Origin: Bacteroidota bacterium
GTDB taxonomy: Bacteria > Bacteroidota > Bacteroidia > Bacteroidales > Lentimicrobiaceae
Length of the DNA stretch: 64,000 nucleotides
NCBI GenBank assembly: GCA_023441805.1
Contig: JAEZNO010000041.1
Location: forward strand, 59,967-123,966
Direction: 5' to 3'
The translations under genes were made by a program, and so were the position numbers. This document shows positions 34,916 to 43,898 of the stretch, piece after piece. The notes below the pieces were generated by a model that saw only the letters and a list, made by a program, of their open reading frames with translations, searched no databases and was not told the origin of the DNA. Position 1 is the first letter of the stretch, and every line of letters starts with the position of its first letter.

Positions 34916-36202
34916 ATGGATAAAAAGAAAAGGACAGGTTTCAAGTCATTTCCCGGTAATTTCTGGACAGTTATCTTAATGGAGTTCTTTGAACGGGGCT
35001 CCTATTATGGAGTAATGTCAGTATTATCTGTATATCTGATTCTCTCACCGGGAGAAGGCGGGCTGGGATTTTCAAAAGAAGGTGTGGGAGTTATTAAGAG
35101 CACCATCACTCCATTGCTTTATTTGCTGCCTATTCTTGCAGGAGCAATTGCTGACAGGTTTGGATATAGGAAGGTATTAATGTTTGCATTTACCTTTATG
35201 AGTGCAGGCTACTTCTTTACAAGTATATCATCATCTTATTCAATTGTTTTTCTTAGTCTGTTAGTGATGGCTGTAGGGGCAGGATTTTTTAAACCAATAA
35301 TATCAGGAACAATTGCCAGGGTTACTGATGAAAGTAACTCATCACTTGGTTTTGGTATTTATTACTGGTCAATAAATCTTGGGGCTTTTCTTTTTCCATT
35401 AATCCTGATTCCTTTTCTAAAAGAAATTTCATGGAATTATATTTTTATAATGGCAGCAATTGGAACAGGATCAATGCTGCTACTCAATATTTTCATCTTT
35501 CGTGAGCCTCCTAAACCTGAGGTTGCAAAGCCTTTATCACAGGTGTTTAAGGATATTGCTCTCGTACTGAAGGACTACCGTTTTATACTGATGATAGTAA
35601 TATATTCAGGATTCTGGATTCTATATTTTCAGATGTACGATTCAGTCCTTTGGTACTTAAAGGATTATGTTGACATGACCCCGGTAAGTAATGCGGTAAA
35701 TAAGTTTCTTTCATTGTTTGTAGCAAATCCCGGCTGGAAATTTGATGTTGAGCATGTTACAGTTATTAATGCCGGTGTTATTATCGCACTTCAACTGGTT
35801 GTTTCTTCGTTGTTGAAGAAGACTAAAGCTCTGCCGACGATGATTGCCGGTATAACTCTGGGAACTATTGGAATGGGCATTTTAGCTATTTCTACTGCAC
35901 CATGGATATTTATTATCGGTATTATGATTTTTACCCTTGGAGAAATGACTGCCCATCCAAAATTCATCTCATATATAGGATTGATTGCTCCAGCTGATAA
36001 AAAGGCTCTTTATCTTGGCTATTCATTCCTGTATGGAGTAATTGGAAGCGGCATAGGTGGTATCCTTGGCGCCACTATGTATGTCCATTTTGTCGATAAA
36101 CTTCAGAACCCGGGTATGTTATGGTTTCTATTCAGCATGATAGGGGTAATGACGATCATAGGGTTGCTGCTCTATAATAAGTTTTTAGCGAAGAAAAGCT
36201 AA
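34916..36202 (+). CDS. POT/PTR-family peptide transporter (MFS)
   Basis: A 428-residue transporter of about twelve membrane segments. The first helix carries the proton-coupled oligopeptide transporter signature ExxERxxYYG: E23, E26-R27 and Y30-Y31-G32 (EFFERGSYYG). Then AGAIADRFGYRKVL is the loop 2-3 motif, and FGIYYWSINLGAFLFPL matches the POT fifth-helix region. Members import di- and tripeptides with protons; the sequence is somewhat short for the family (usually ~450-500), so specificity is uncertain. It stands alone on the plus strand after the repeat-rich spacer. Confidence 0.82.
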   Translation: MDKKKRTGFKSFPGNFWTVILMEFFERGSYYGVMSVLSVYLILSPGEGGLGFSKEGVGVIKSTITPLLYLLPILAGAIADRFGYRKVLMFAFTFMSAGYFFTSISSSYSIVFLSLLVMAVGAGFFKPIISGTIARVTDESNSSLGFGIYYWSINLGAFLFPLILIPFLKEISWNYIFIMAAIGTGSMLLLNIFIFREPPKPEVAKPLSQVFKDIALVLKDYRFILMIVIYSGFWILYFQMYDSVLWYLKDYVDMTPVSNAVNKFLSLFVANPGWKFDVEHVTVINAGVIIALQLVVSSLLKKTKALPTMIAGITLGTIGMGILAISTAPWIFIIGIMIFTLGEMTAHPKFISYIGLIAPADKKALYLGYSFLYGVIGSGIGGILGATMYVHFVDKLQNPGMLWFLFSMIGVMTIIGLLLYNKFLAKKS

Positions 36203-36245
36203 AGTGCTAGCATCAGATTCGTATTCAGTATAATCAATGCAGCAA

Positions 36246-37547
36246 CTATTCAACGACTAGCTGGACTGTTGTTCTGCTTTTTTGTTCGAGTAGTACTTTC
36301 CTTGATCCTACAATTTTATCAATAGTATGTTGGTCATAATAACGTATAGTAATTAGTTCAAGACCACTATTGTATTTAATACGGTAGTCCTCTTTTATAT
36401 TATTGAGAAGGTTTTCGATCTTATCGCTGATATTATCCATTACAATTGAAAAACTTATAGCCGATAACTGCATCATGTTAATATGGATTCCAAACTGTGA
36501 CAACGATCCGAATATCCCATGCAGATTACCCTCAGCAATAAACGAAAAGTCGCGGGGCGAAATTGACATCAAAACCTGATTATGTTTCACAATAAAGCTG
36601 GGGATCTGGTCACCATGATCGCTCTCATCAAGATTGCCAATAAGTGTGCCCGGCAATTCAGGTTCAAAGAATGATCTTACCTGTAGTGGAATTTCACTAT
36701 TTTGCAATGGCTGGATTGTTTTAGGGTGAATGACTGAAGCACCATAATAGGCTAATTCAATAGCATCGCGGTATGACATCCTGTCAAGTTTTATAGTTTC
36801 ATTAAAATACCTGGGATCAGCATTCAGCACTCCCGGGACATCCTTCCAAATGATCATTTCAGTTGCACTCAATGCCCATGCAAAGATTGCAGCACTAAAA
36901 TCAGAGCCCTCGCGGCCCAGGGTAACAGGTTTTCCACTAACTGTACTTCCAATAAAACCCTGACTTATGATTATCATCGGCTCAGATGTCTGTTGAATAA
37001 GATCATCATTCACAGAACCGGCACGGTCATATGCTTTTTTCTGAAAACGAAAGGCATTCACTGATTTAGTAATGTTCCTTCTTGTTAATTCCCAGTTTAG
37101 AGAACCATTTCGGTGTGTTTCATCAGTAATTATTACTTCGCGGGCATCTATAGCATTAACGTTTTTTAGATATGACCCAATTATATCAGTAGAAAAAAGT
37201 TCTCCAAACGAAACAATCAAATCGTAAGCTTCATCATAAAATTGAGGTGGCTCAGTTTGGAGGATATTTTCAAGATCCCTCATTCTGTTTTCGAGAAGAT
37301 TCTTATTGATGTTTAATTCAGTAGCTATTTTAAGATGATAACCGGACAAATCATTAAAAAGCGAATTAATGGGATGACGGTTTTTCCATGCATATACAAT
37401 CTGTTCAAGAGCATTTGTAGTTTTACCCATCGCTGAAAAGACGATCAGCAGATCATCGTCAGGATAACCTGCTATAATTTTCTGAACATTCCTGACTGCA
37501 TCGGCATCTTTTACAGAGGCACCACCAAATTTAAAAACTTTCATCAT
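36246..37547 (-). CDS. Aspartate kinase
   Basis: Phosphorylates aspartate, the entry step to lysine, threonine and methionine. The N-terminus MMKVFKFGGASVKDADAVRN holds the KFGG phosphate-binding motif, VSFGELFST follows, and VTLGREGSDFSAAIFAWALS is the conserved substrate/ATP loop. The C-terminal ~150 residues carry ACT-type regulatory domains (MSISPRDFSFIAEGNLHGIF, INMMQLSAISFSIV). At 433 residues from the chosen ATG (37547) it is a monofunctional enzyme without homoserine dehydrogenase. A TTG-initiated extension upstream is unlikely because it precedes the conserved start by only six codons. Confidence 0.93.
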   Translation of the reverse strand: MMKVFKFGGASVKDADAVRNVQKIIAGYPDDDLLIVFSAMGKTTNALEQIVYAWKNRHPINSLFNDLSGYHLKIATELNINKNLLENRMRDLENILQTEPPQFYDEAYDLIVSFGELFSTDIIGSYLKNVNAIDAREVIITDETHRNGSLNWELTRRNITKSVNAFRFQKKAYDRAGSVNDDLIQQTSEPMIIISQGFIGSTVSGKPVTLGREGSDFSAAIFAWALSATEMIIWKDVPGVLNADPRYFNETIKLDRMSYRDAIELAYYGASVIHPKTIQPLQNSEIPLQVRSFFEPELPGTLIGNLDESDHGDQIPSFIVKHNQVLMSISPRDFSFIAEGNLHGIFGSLSQFGIHINMMQLSAISFSIVMDNISDKIENLLNNIKEDYRIKYNSGLELITIRYYDQHTIDKIVGSRKVLLEQKSRTTVQLVVE

Positions 37548-37733
37548 GAAAGGGTGTTTGTACAAATCAATATAACTTCAATAACAACTAATAACACACC
37601 TGTAAAGCCAATATTGCATAACAAAAATACAATAATTGTCAGGTTCAATTCTGTAATTGTGGTGATTGTTTAATTATAGGGTTGAATCGGATACTTATTT
37701 TCAACAAATTCAGTTTTAACAGCCGATTCTTTA

Positions 37734-37741
37734 TAATTTTG
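37734..37741 (+). promoter_or_regulatory. Probable -7 box for the phosphofructokinase gene
   Basis: TAATTTTG ends 31 nt before the ATG at 37773. Confidence 0.45.
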
Positions 37742-37772
37742 TGGGTGATTTTTACGACTAATAAAAGATAAG

Positions 37773-38990
37773 ATGAAAGGTTCAATAGCTATCCTGGCCG
37801 GTGGAGGTCCTGCTCCCGGAATTAATTCGGTTATTTCTTCAGTTTCAAAAATATTTCTAAAAGACGGATACAGGGTAATAGGCTTACATGAAGGTTATAA
37901 GACACTTTTCACTGATAAGCCTAATATGATTGAAATTGATTTCATTCTGGCTGATAAGATACATAACCAGGGTGGCTCAATATTGAATATGAGTCGCTAT
38001 AAACCTTCAGACAAGGAATTCAATACAAAGTTTTTTGTTGAAAACGATGTAAAGCTTCTAGTTACAATAGGCGGAGATGATACTGCCTCAACTGCCAACA
38101 GGATTGCTAAATATATGGCATCGCAGAATATACTGCTAAAGAACATCCACGTTCCAAAAACAATTGACAACGATCTTCCTTTGCCTGACGGAATACCCAC
38201 ATTTGGTTACCAGAGTGCTAAACAGGAAGGAGTAAGATTAGCAACAACTGTTTACGAAGATGCACGCACAAGCGGCAATTGGTTTGTAGTCTCGGCAATG
38301 GGTCGCGAAGCCGGACACCTTGCATTTGGCATTGGTGCTGCATGTCACTATCCGATGATCATAATACCCGAAATGTTTGATAAGGTCGAAGTTACATTCG
38401 ACCGAATACTTCGCCTGATAGTTTCATCAATTGTAAAGCGTAAAATTCTTGGTATAAATTACGGTGTCGTAATAATAAGTGAAGGTGTTTTTCACTTTAT
38501 GACAGATGAAGAGATCATTAAGTCGGGTATTAGCTTTACCTACGATGACCACGGTCATCCTGAGTTAGGCAATGTTAGCAAGGCACACATCTTCAATTTA
38601 CTCCTGCAAACAAAATTAAAAGATCTGAAGTTAAATATCAAAAGCAGGCCTGTTGAGTTGGGTTATGAATTGCGGTGTGTGCAGCCGATAGCATTCGATA
38701 TGCTTTATTGCGCATTACTGGGAATGGGTGTAAAAGTATTATTTGATCAGGGGCTTACAGGTTGTATGGTATGCAGCGGTCCTAATGGTGACATATTCCC
38801 GATTTTCCTTAAAGATGTTGAAGATGAGCACGGTAAAGTACAACCTCGCCTGGTTAATATGCAAGGACAAAAATCACGGATGGTCTACCAGGATGGCGTA
38901 CAGTACCTGTGTGAAGAGGATTATGAAGAAGCCCGCAAGCACATTCCGAATCCTGAACACTATGATATGAAACTTATCCTAAACTGGTAG
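37773..38990 (+). CDS. pfp: 6-phosphofructokinase, diphosphate-dependent type
   Basis: Converts fructose 6-phosphate to the 1,6-bisphosphate, probably with pyrophosphate. The 405-residue protein has ILAGGGPAPGINSVI (7-21), TIGGDDT (98-104) and VPKTIDNDL (127-135). ATP-dependent enzymes normally read GGDGS and GTIDND at these places; the second Asp of GGDD (D103) and the lysine K129 are the residues associated with PPi use. AMGREAGHLAFGIG (about 175-188) is the usual substrate loop. Its use of PPi is inferred from those two positions. It is followed immediately by the IVP-type cassette. Confidence 0.9.
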   Translation: MKGSIAILAGGGPAPGINSVISSVSKIFLKDGYRVIGLHEGYKTLFTDKPNMIEIDFILADKIHNQGGSILNMSRYKPSDKEFNTKFFVENDVKLLVTIGGDDTASTANRIAKYMASQNILLKNIHVPKTIDNDLPLPDGIPTFGYQSAKQEGVRLATTVYEDARTSGNWFVVSAMGREAGHLAFGIGAACHYPMIIIPEMFDKVEVTFDRILRLIVSSIVKRKILGINYGVVIISEGVFHFMTDEEIIKSGISFTYDDHGHPELGNVSKAHIFNLLLQTKLKDLKLNIKSRPVELGYELRCVQPIAFDMLYCALLGMGVKVLFDQGLTGCMVCSGPNGDIFPIFLKDVEDEHGKVQPRLVNMQGQKSRMVYQDGVQYLCEEDYEEARKHIPNPEHYDMKLILNW

Positions 38991-38996
38991 AAAGGC

Positions 38997-39490
38997 ATGA
39001 TGAATGATGAATGATGAATAGTGAATATTCACTACTTAGTAGTTGGGAACTTTCTACAGAATATTTCTGAATTGTTCATCATGAATATTAACATTTTACG
39101 AACTTCTGAGTAACTTGTAATAAGTGCTTTAAAGCATTCTTCATCGAGATACTTGCAATCGAGAGCATAACTTAACCAAACTTCTGTCTCGTATTCTTCA
39201 AAAACATCAGACAGTTTGCTAATAAAGTGCTTCTCATAAATCTTCTTAGCCCAAGCTTCTGAGATATTGGCATTGATTGATCTGGAAGATCTTCTGATTT
39301 GATCAATCAGTGAATATCGTTCCTCTGTTGGAAACCGGCAGCTCAATTCAAAAATTTGCATTGACAGATTATATGCTTTGGAATAAACAGGGAGTTCATT
39401 AAAGCTTTTTATAGTAGCCATAAGTTGAAATAATAGTTACAGCAGTTTATAAATTCATCATTCATCATTTATTCATCATTCATCATTCAA
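38997..39490. mobile_element. IVP-type cassette flanked by TGAATGATGA repeats
   Basis: Tandem ATGAATGATGA words (38997-39019) lie on one side of the four-helix-bundle gene, and their reverse complement, ATTCATCATTCATCATT and further copies (39453-39490), on the other. The outer copies abut the phosphofructokinase stop on the left and overlap the dehydrogenase stop on the right. The left side also has a perfect 14-bp palindrome AGTGAATATTCACT (39020-39033). I read the whole as an inserted cassette. No transposase is encoded. Confidence 0.6.
39032..39421 (-). CDS. Four-helix-bundle protein (23S rRNA intervening-sequence protein family)
   Basis: A 129-residue protein of the IVP/S23 family, first known from intervening sequences in bacterial 23S rRNA genes and also found as stand-alone genes. 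Family marks: LPVYSKAYNLSMQIFELSCRF in two parts (10-30), the IRRSSRSINANISEAWAKK segment (46-64), and a C-terminal helix pair (FEEYETEVWLSYALDCKYLD...). No enzymatic residues; function of stand-alone copies is unknown. It is not inside an rRNA gene here. Its close framing by TGAATGATGA-type repeats suggests the gene moves as a cassette. Confidence 0.85.
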   Translation of the reverse strand: MATIKSFNELPVYSKAYNLSMQIFELSCRFPTEERYSLIDQIRRSSRSINANISEAWAKKIYEKHFISKLSDVFEEYETEVWLSYALDCKYLDEECFKALITSYSEVRKMLIFMMNNSEIFCRKFPTTK

Positions 39491-40434
39491 CATTTGAGCT
39501 CTCGGATTTTGGAGACAAGTGCTTCGGCCAGTTTCCGATTGGATTCAACCGTCCAGCCGGCAATATGTGGGGAGAGGATTATTTTGTTGGATTTGAAGAG
39601 GGATTTTATCGAATCAGGGAGATTGGCAGTATTAAGATTCTCAAAGGAGAGGTTTTCAAATTCAAGGACATCAAGGGCAGCACCAAGAATCTTGCCGTTA
39701 TCTATAGCAGTCATCAGATCGGTAGTGCTCACGCACTGACCTCGGGAGGTGTTTATCAGATAAAAGGGCTTACTGAATTGATTTATCCATTGAGTGTTTA
39801 CTAGTTGGTTGGTTTCAGGAGTATAGGGTATATGTAAACTGACGATATCAGCCTTCTCAAAGATCTCTTCCATTTGGACTTCCCGAACGTATTCGGTACC
39901 AAAGCCTGATTTATATTTATCATAGGCTATAATCTTGGCACTAAATCCCGATAGTCGTTTTGCAAATTCACTGCCGGTATTTCCGAAGCCTATTATTCCT
40001 ACTGTTTTGCCTTTTATTTCTGTACCACGGTTTGATTCACGCATCCAGATACCATTACGTACTTCTATATTGACTTTACAGAGATGATTAAATAACGAAA
40101 GAATCATTCCCATTGCATGTTCAGCAACTGCATCGCGATTACCTTCGGGTGCATTAAGACAGACTATTTGTTTTGATTCAGCATACTGTTGGTCAATGTT
40201 TTCCATTCCGGCCCCTACCCTGCCAATGAACTTCAATTCGGTAGCCTTGTCCAATGCTTCTTTATCCAGTTTAATCTTACTGCGAATAATGATGCCCACA
40301 TACCGGTGTATTTGATTAAGAATTTCATCACGACTAACACCGTTGTAATGGATGCATTCATAGCCCATTTTACTTAATTCTTCACTCAGGTATGGGTGAG
40401 CGGTATCAATAAAAAGTACTCTTCCTTTTGTCAT
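39487..40434 (-). CDS. D-2-hydroxyacid dehydrogenase (3-phosphoglycerate dehydrogenase-like)
   Basis: A 315-residue NAD-dependent dehydrogenase of the SerA/2-hydroxyacid family. The Rossmann motif is GIIGFGNTGSEFAKRL (about 147-162). The catalytic Arg lies in LINTSRGQCVS, the Glu in LDVLEFENLSFE, and the His in LSPHIAGWTVES. No C-terminal ACT domain, so it is the short type; whether it makes serine precursors or reduces another 2-oxoacid is open. A TAATTTTG box lies 15 nt upstream of the ATG. The stop codon lies inside the flanking repeat of the IVP cassette. Confidence 0.86.
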   Translation of the reverse strand: MTKGRVLFIDTAHPYLSEELSKMGYECIHYNGVSRDEILNQIHRYVGIIIRSKIKLDKEALDKATELKFIGRVGAGMENIDQQYAESKQIVCLNAPEGNRDAVAEHAMGMILSLFNHLCKVNIEVRNGIWMRESNRGTEIKGKTVGIIGFGNTGSEFAKRLSGFSAKIIAYDKYKSGFGTEYVREVQMEEIFEKADIVSLHIPYTPETNQLVNTQWINQFSKPFYLINTSRGQCVSTTDLMTAIDNGKILGAALDVLEFENLSFENLNTANLPDSIKSLFKSNKIILSPHIAGWTVESNRKLAEALVSKIRELKC

Positions 40435-40449
40435 AATTATAATTTATTG

Positions 40450-40457
40450 CAAAATTA
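40450..40457 (-). promoter_or_regulatory. Probable -7 box for the hydroxyacid dehydrogenase gene
   Basis: Minus-strand TAATTTTG, 15 nt before the ATG. Confidence 0.45.
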
Positions 40458-40580
40458 TGGAATGATTAATGGGGTTTTACAATTATTAATGAGCTAATTG
40501 ACAATTATCACCGAACGCTTCTTGAATTAAAAATTGTAACTTCGCCAACTTAATGAAGTTACCTGTTTTTTGAATTGATT

Positions 40581-42992
40581 ATGTGGAATTTTCTTGTTAG
40601 ATTGATGTTGCGGAACAGACCGGCAATTCTTATAATTATCAGTCTGCTTACAATAATTATGGGTTGGCAGGGATTGAGTGTTAAACTATCGTACGAAAAT
40701 ACTACTATGCTTCCTGCCTCCGACTCAAGTGTTGTTACCTATAAAGCTTTTAAAGACAAGTTTGGTGAGGATGGTAGTGTTCTGGTTATCGGCATCACCA
40801 ATAAAGATATGTTCAGGCTTGATCAGATCAATTCATGGTTAGATTTAACTGATACCGTTAGTAAAATTAATGGCGTACAGAGTGTTACTTCAATTACCCG
40901 CGCTGCCGATATGGTTAAAAACGACAGTCTGCATGAATTCGTTTTTGTCCCTCTGGTTACCGAACGCCTGCAAACACAAGCTCAGGCTGATTCACTCAGG
41001 AATTTGGTATTCTCATTGCCTTTTTATGAAGGTTTGTTATTTAATCCTGAGACTGATACTTATTTAATGGCGGTTACGCTTGAAAAAGATAAGCTTAATG
41101 ATAAAAGTAGGTTGATTGTCACTGATAATATAGTCACGGCAGTAAAAAAGTATGAGAAGAAAACTGGCAATGAGATACATCTGTCGGGGATGCCCTACAT
41201 TAGGTCGATAATGACTAAGAAGACCAAATCAGAACTGTTCTTATTTATCTTTCTTTCAATTTTTATAGCAGCAATGATATTATATCTCTTTTTCAGGTCG
41301 AAAAGAGTAGTATTCAGTTCATTGATTGTAGTCGCCATCAGCATCCTGTTTACATTAGGAGTAATACACTTACTTGGTTTTAAAATCAGCATTCTCACAG
41401 GGGTCATACCATCACTGATGGTGGTTATTGCTATTGAAAACTGCATCTACATATTGAATAAATATCATTGGGAATATCGGTTTCATGGCAATAAGATAAG
41501 GGCATTGACCAGGGTTATTCAGCGTATAGGACCTGCATCGTTAATGGTCAATACAGCCACTGCGGCAGGGTTTGCAGCATTTATTCTGGTGTCAAATCAG
41601 TTGTTGAGAGAATTTGGTATAGTTGCGGCAATAAGTATTTTCATTGAGTATTTACTTTGTATTTTCCTGTTGCCCATCATTTTCAGTTATATGGCTCCTC
41701 CCACAGAGCGTCACTTATCACACCTCAACAGTAAGTTTTTTGGTAAAACTCTTGAGAAGATCATTTATCTCATACAATATAAAAGACCTGCTATTTTTAT
41801 TTCAGCCGGCATTTTGATTGTCATCGGCGTAATAGGAATGTTACAACTAAAGACCTCAGGTAAAGTAGTTGATGACATAAGCAGTAAAAGTCAGTTAGCA
41901 ATTGATCTCAAATACTTTGAAACCAACTTTGGCGGCGTCATGCCTTTTGAGGTATGGATTGATAGTAAGAAACCTAAAGCAGCATTAAAGCTCAGTACAA
42001 TTGAGAAAATTGATGAAATGCAAAAAGAGGTTTTAAAGCATAAAGAGTTCTCGAAGCCTTTATCAGTGACTGAATTGTCGAAATTTGCCCGTCAGGCATA
42101 TTTCAATGGCGACCCGAACATGTATGAAGTGCCCAATAGTCATGAGAGGAATTTTGTTTTTTCATATTTCCCAAGGAAAGCAGATAGTAAGCAAACATTG
42201 CTTAATTCATTTATCGACAGCACACAACAGCACACCAGGGTCAGCTTCCAGATGGCTGATGTTGGAACCAAAGAGATGAGCCGGTTGCTTGACAGCATAC
42301 AACCAAAAGTTGCTGAAATTTTCCCTGCCGACAAATATGATGTTAAAATAACGGGAAACAGTGTAGTTTATACAAAAGGTACAGAATTCTTAATAAATCA
42401 CTTGCTTCAGAGTGTGCTTATAGCAATTGGATTTATTTCGCTACTCATGGTACTTATGTTTTCGAGCGTACGAATGATTATTATTTCGATGTTGCCTAAC
42501 ATTATACCTCTTATCATAACGGCTGCAATCATGGGATTTGCAGGTGTACCTGTAAAACCATCAACAATCATCATTTTCGGCATTGCCTTGGGTATCTCCG
42601 TTGATAATGCAATACAATATCTTTCAAGATACAGACACGAATTAAAACTTACAGGAAACAATATTCGCTTATCGACAATAAACGCACTGAGAGAGGCAGG
42701 TTTCAGTATGATTTATACATCAATAGTACTTGTGTTAGGATTCAGCGTGTTTATTGTTTCAAGTTTTGGAGGAACTCAGGCATTAGGTTTATTGGTATCA
42801 ACTACATTGTTTATTGCAATGTTCTTCAACATTATGGTTTTACCCTCAATGCTTCTTGTGCTCGATAAATTTGCAGTCACTAAAGCATTTTCCTCAGAGC
42901 CATTGATTGAGGTTTACGATGGTGAAGATCAGGAAGACCATGAAGAAGATAATCATGAATCAGAACATAATAACAATCAGATAAAATCATGA
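40581..42992 (+). CDS. RND/MMPL-family exporter (HAE3-like)
   Basis: An inner-membrane exporter of 803 residues from the ATG at 40581; an in-frame TTG two codons upstream is less likely. Two halves each have a periplasmic loop and a helix bundle: helices cluster at ~215-375 and ~600-765. The second holds IIIFGIALGISVDNAIQYLSRY, whose Asp is the family's proton-relay residue; the matching first-half segment has VVIAIENCIYILNKYHWEYR with Glu in its place. Such proteins move lipids, hopanoids or hydrophobic compounds. The stop overlaps the rfbA start by 4 bp (ATGA), so the two are translated together. The acidic tail (EDQEDHEEDNHESEHNN) is unusual. Confidence 0.83.
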   Translation: MWNFLVRLMLRNRPAILIIISLLTIIMGWQGLSVKLSYENTTMLPASDSSVVTYKAFKDKFGEDGSVLVIGITNKDMFRLDQINSWLDLTDTVSKINGVQSVTSITRAADMVKNDSLHEFVFVPLVTERLQTQAQADSLRNLVFSLPFYEGLLFNPETDTYLMAVTLEKDKLNDKSRLIVTDNIVTAVKKYEKKTGNEIHLSGMPYIRSIMTKKTKSELFLFIFLSIFIAAMILYLFFRSKRVVFSSLIVVAISILFTLGVIHLLGFKISILTGVIPSLMVVIAIENCIYILNKYHWEYRFHGNKIRALTRVIQRIGPASLMVNTATAAGFAAFILVSNQLLREFGIVAAISIFIEYLLCIFLLPIIFSYMAPPTERHLSHLNSKFFGKTLEKIIYLIQYKRPAIFISAGILIVIGVIGMLQLKTSGKVVDDISSKSQLAIDLKYFETNFGGVMPFEVWIDSKKPKAALKLSTIEKIDEMQKEVLKHKEFSKPLSVTELSKFARQAYFNGDPNMYEVPNSHERNFVFSYFPRKADSKQTLLNSFIDSTQQHTRVSFQMADVGTKEMSRLLDSIQPKVAEIFPADKYDVKITGNSVVYTKGTEFLINHLLQSVLIAIGFISLLMVLMFSSVRMIIISMLPNIIPLIITAAIMGFAGVPVKPSTIIIFGIALGISVDNAIQYLSRYRHELKLTGNNIRLSTINALREAGFSMIYTSIVLVLGFSVFIVSSFGGTQALGLLVSTTLFIAMFFNIMVLPSMLLVLDKFAVTKAFSSEPLIEVYDGEDQEDHEEDNHESEHNNNQIKS

Positions 42993-43861
42993 AAGGAATA
43001 ATACTTGCCGGTGGCTCAGGTACTCGCCTGCATCCCTTAACACTTGCAGTAAGTAAACAATTGATGCCTATTTATGATAAACCGATGATTTACTATCCTT
43101 TGTCGGTTTTAATGATGGCCGGTATAAGGGATATATTAATTATATCCACTCCACACGATTTGCCACATTTTGAGAAATTATTGGGTGATGGAAACCGTCT
43201 TGGATGTAATTTCAGCTACGCCGCCCAACAGGTTCCCAACGGGCTTGCTCAGGCTTTTGTAATTGGTGCACCTTTTATAGGAAATGATGATGCAGCGCTG
43301 ATTTTGGGTGACAATATTTTCTACAGTACCGGTTTGTTAAAGATTTTATCTGAATGTAAGCATCCTGACGGGGGTATTGTTTTTGCGTATCATGTGTCTG
43401 ATCCGGAACGATATGGAGTGGTTGAGTTTGACAAGAACAATAAGGTAATTTCGATTGAGGAAAAGCCAAAACAGCCAAGATCAAACTATGCTGTTCCCGG
43501 CCTCTATTTTTATGATAATTCAGTAATTGATGTTGCCAGAAACATTAAACCCAGTGCCAGGGGAGAATACGAAATAACTGATGTTAACAAGCACTATCTT
43601 AATGAAGGGAAACTCTCGGTTAAAGTTATGAGCCGTGGTACAGCATGGCTTGATACCGGTACGTTTTCTTCATTATTACAAGCATCACAATTCGTTGAAG
43701 TAATTGAAAATCGTCAGGGACTCAAAATCGGCTGTATCGAAGAAGTTGCATACAGGATGGAGTTTATTACTAAAGATCAATTGCTTGAGCTGGCACAACC
43801 TTTACTGAAAAGTGGATATGGCGACTATTTGTTGAGGGTTGCCGAAACACAGTATGTTTAA
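42989..43861 (+). CDS. rfbA: Glucose-1-phosphate thymidylyltransferase
   Basis: Makes dTDP-glucose, the first step to dTDP-rhamnose and related sugars. The 290-residue protein shows MKGIILAGGSGTRLHPLT (1-18), KQLMPIYDKPMIYYPLSVLM, LILGDNIFY and SIEEKPKQPRSNYAVPGLYF, and TAWLDTGTFSSLLQAS near the C-terminus. Length is standard. It overlaps the upstream exporter by 4 bp, and a polyprenyl synthase follows 37 bp later. No rfbB-D genes are present, so the rest of the pathway lies elsewhere. The coupling of a sugar-nucleotide gene with an RND exporter hints at envelope polysaccharide or lipid traffic (inference). Confidence 0.95.
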   Translation: MKGIILAGGSGTRLHPLTLAVSKQLMPIYDKPMIYYPLSVLMMAGIRDILIISTPHDLPHFEKLLGDGNRLGCNFSYAAQQVPNGLAQAFVIGAPFIGNDDAALILGDNIFYSTGLLKILSECKHPDGGIVFAYHVSDPERYGVVEFDKNNKVISIEEKPKQPRSNYAVPGLYFYDNSVIDVARNIKPSARGEYEITDVNKHYLNEGKLSVKVMSRGTAWLDTGTFSSLLQASQFVEVIENRQGLKIGCIEEVAYRMEFITKDQLLELAQPLLKSGYGDYLLRVAETQYV

Positions 43862-43898
43862 GATTTCATGGAGTGATAAGGAGAGGATAAAATTAGTT

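Noticed and set aside
39032..39421. An rRNA gene around the IVP-family protein
   Set aside because: The flanks are protein-coding genes and no rRNA sequence is visible.
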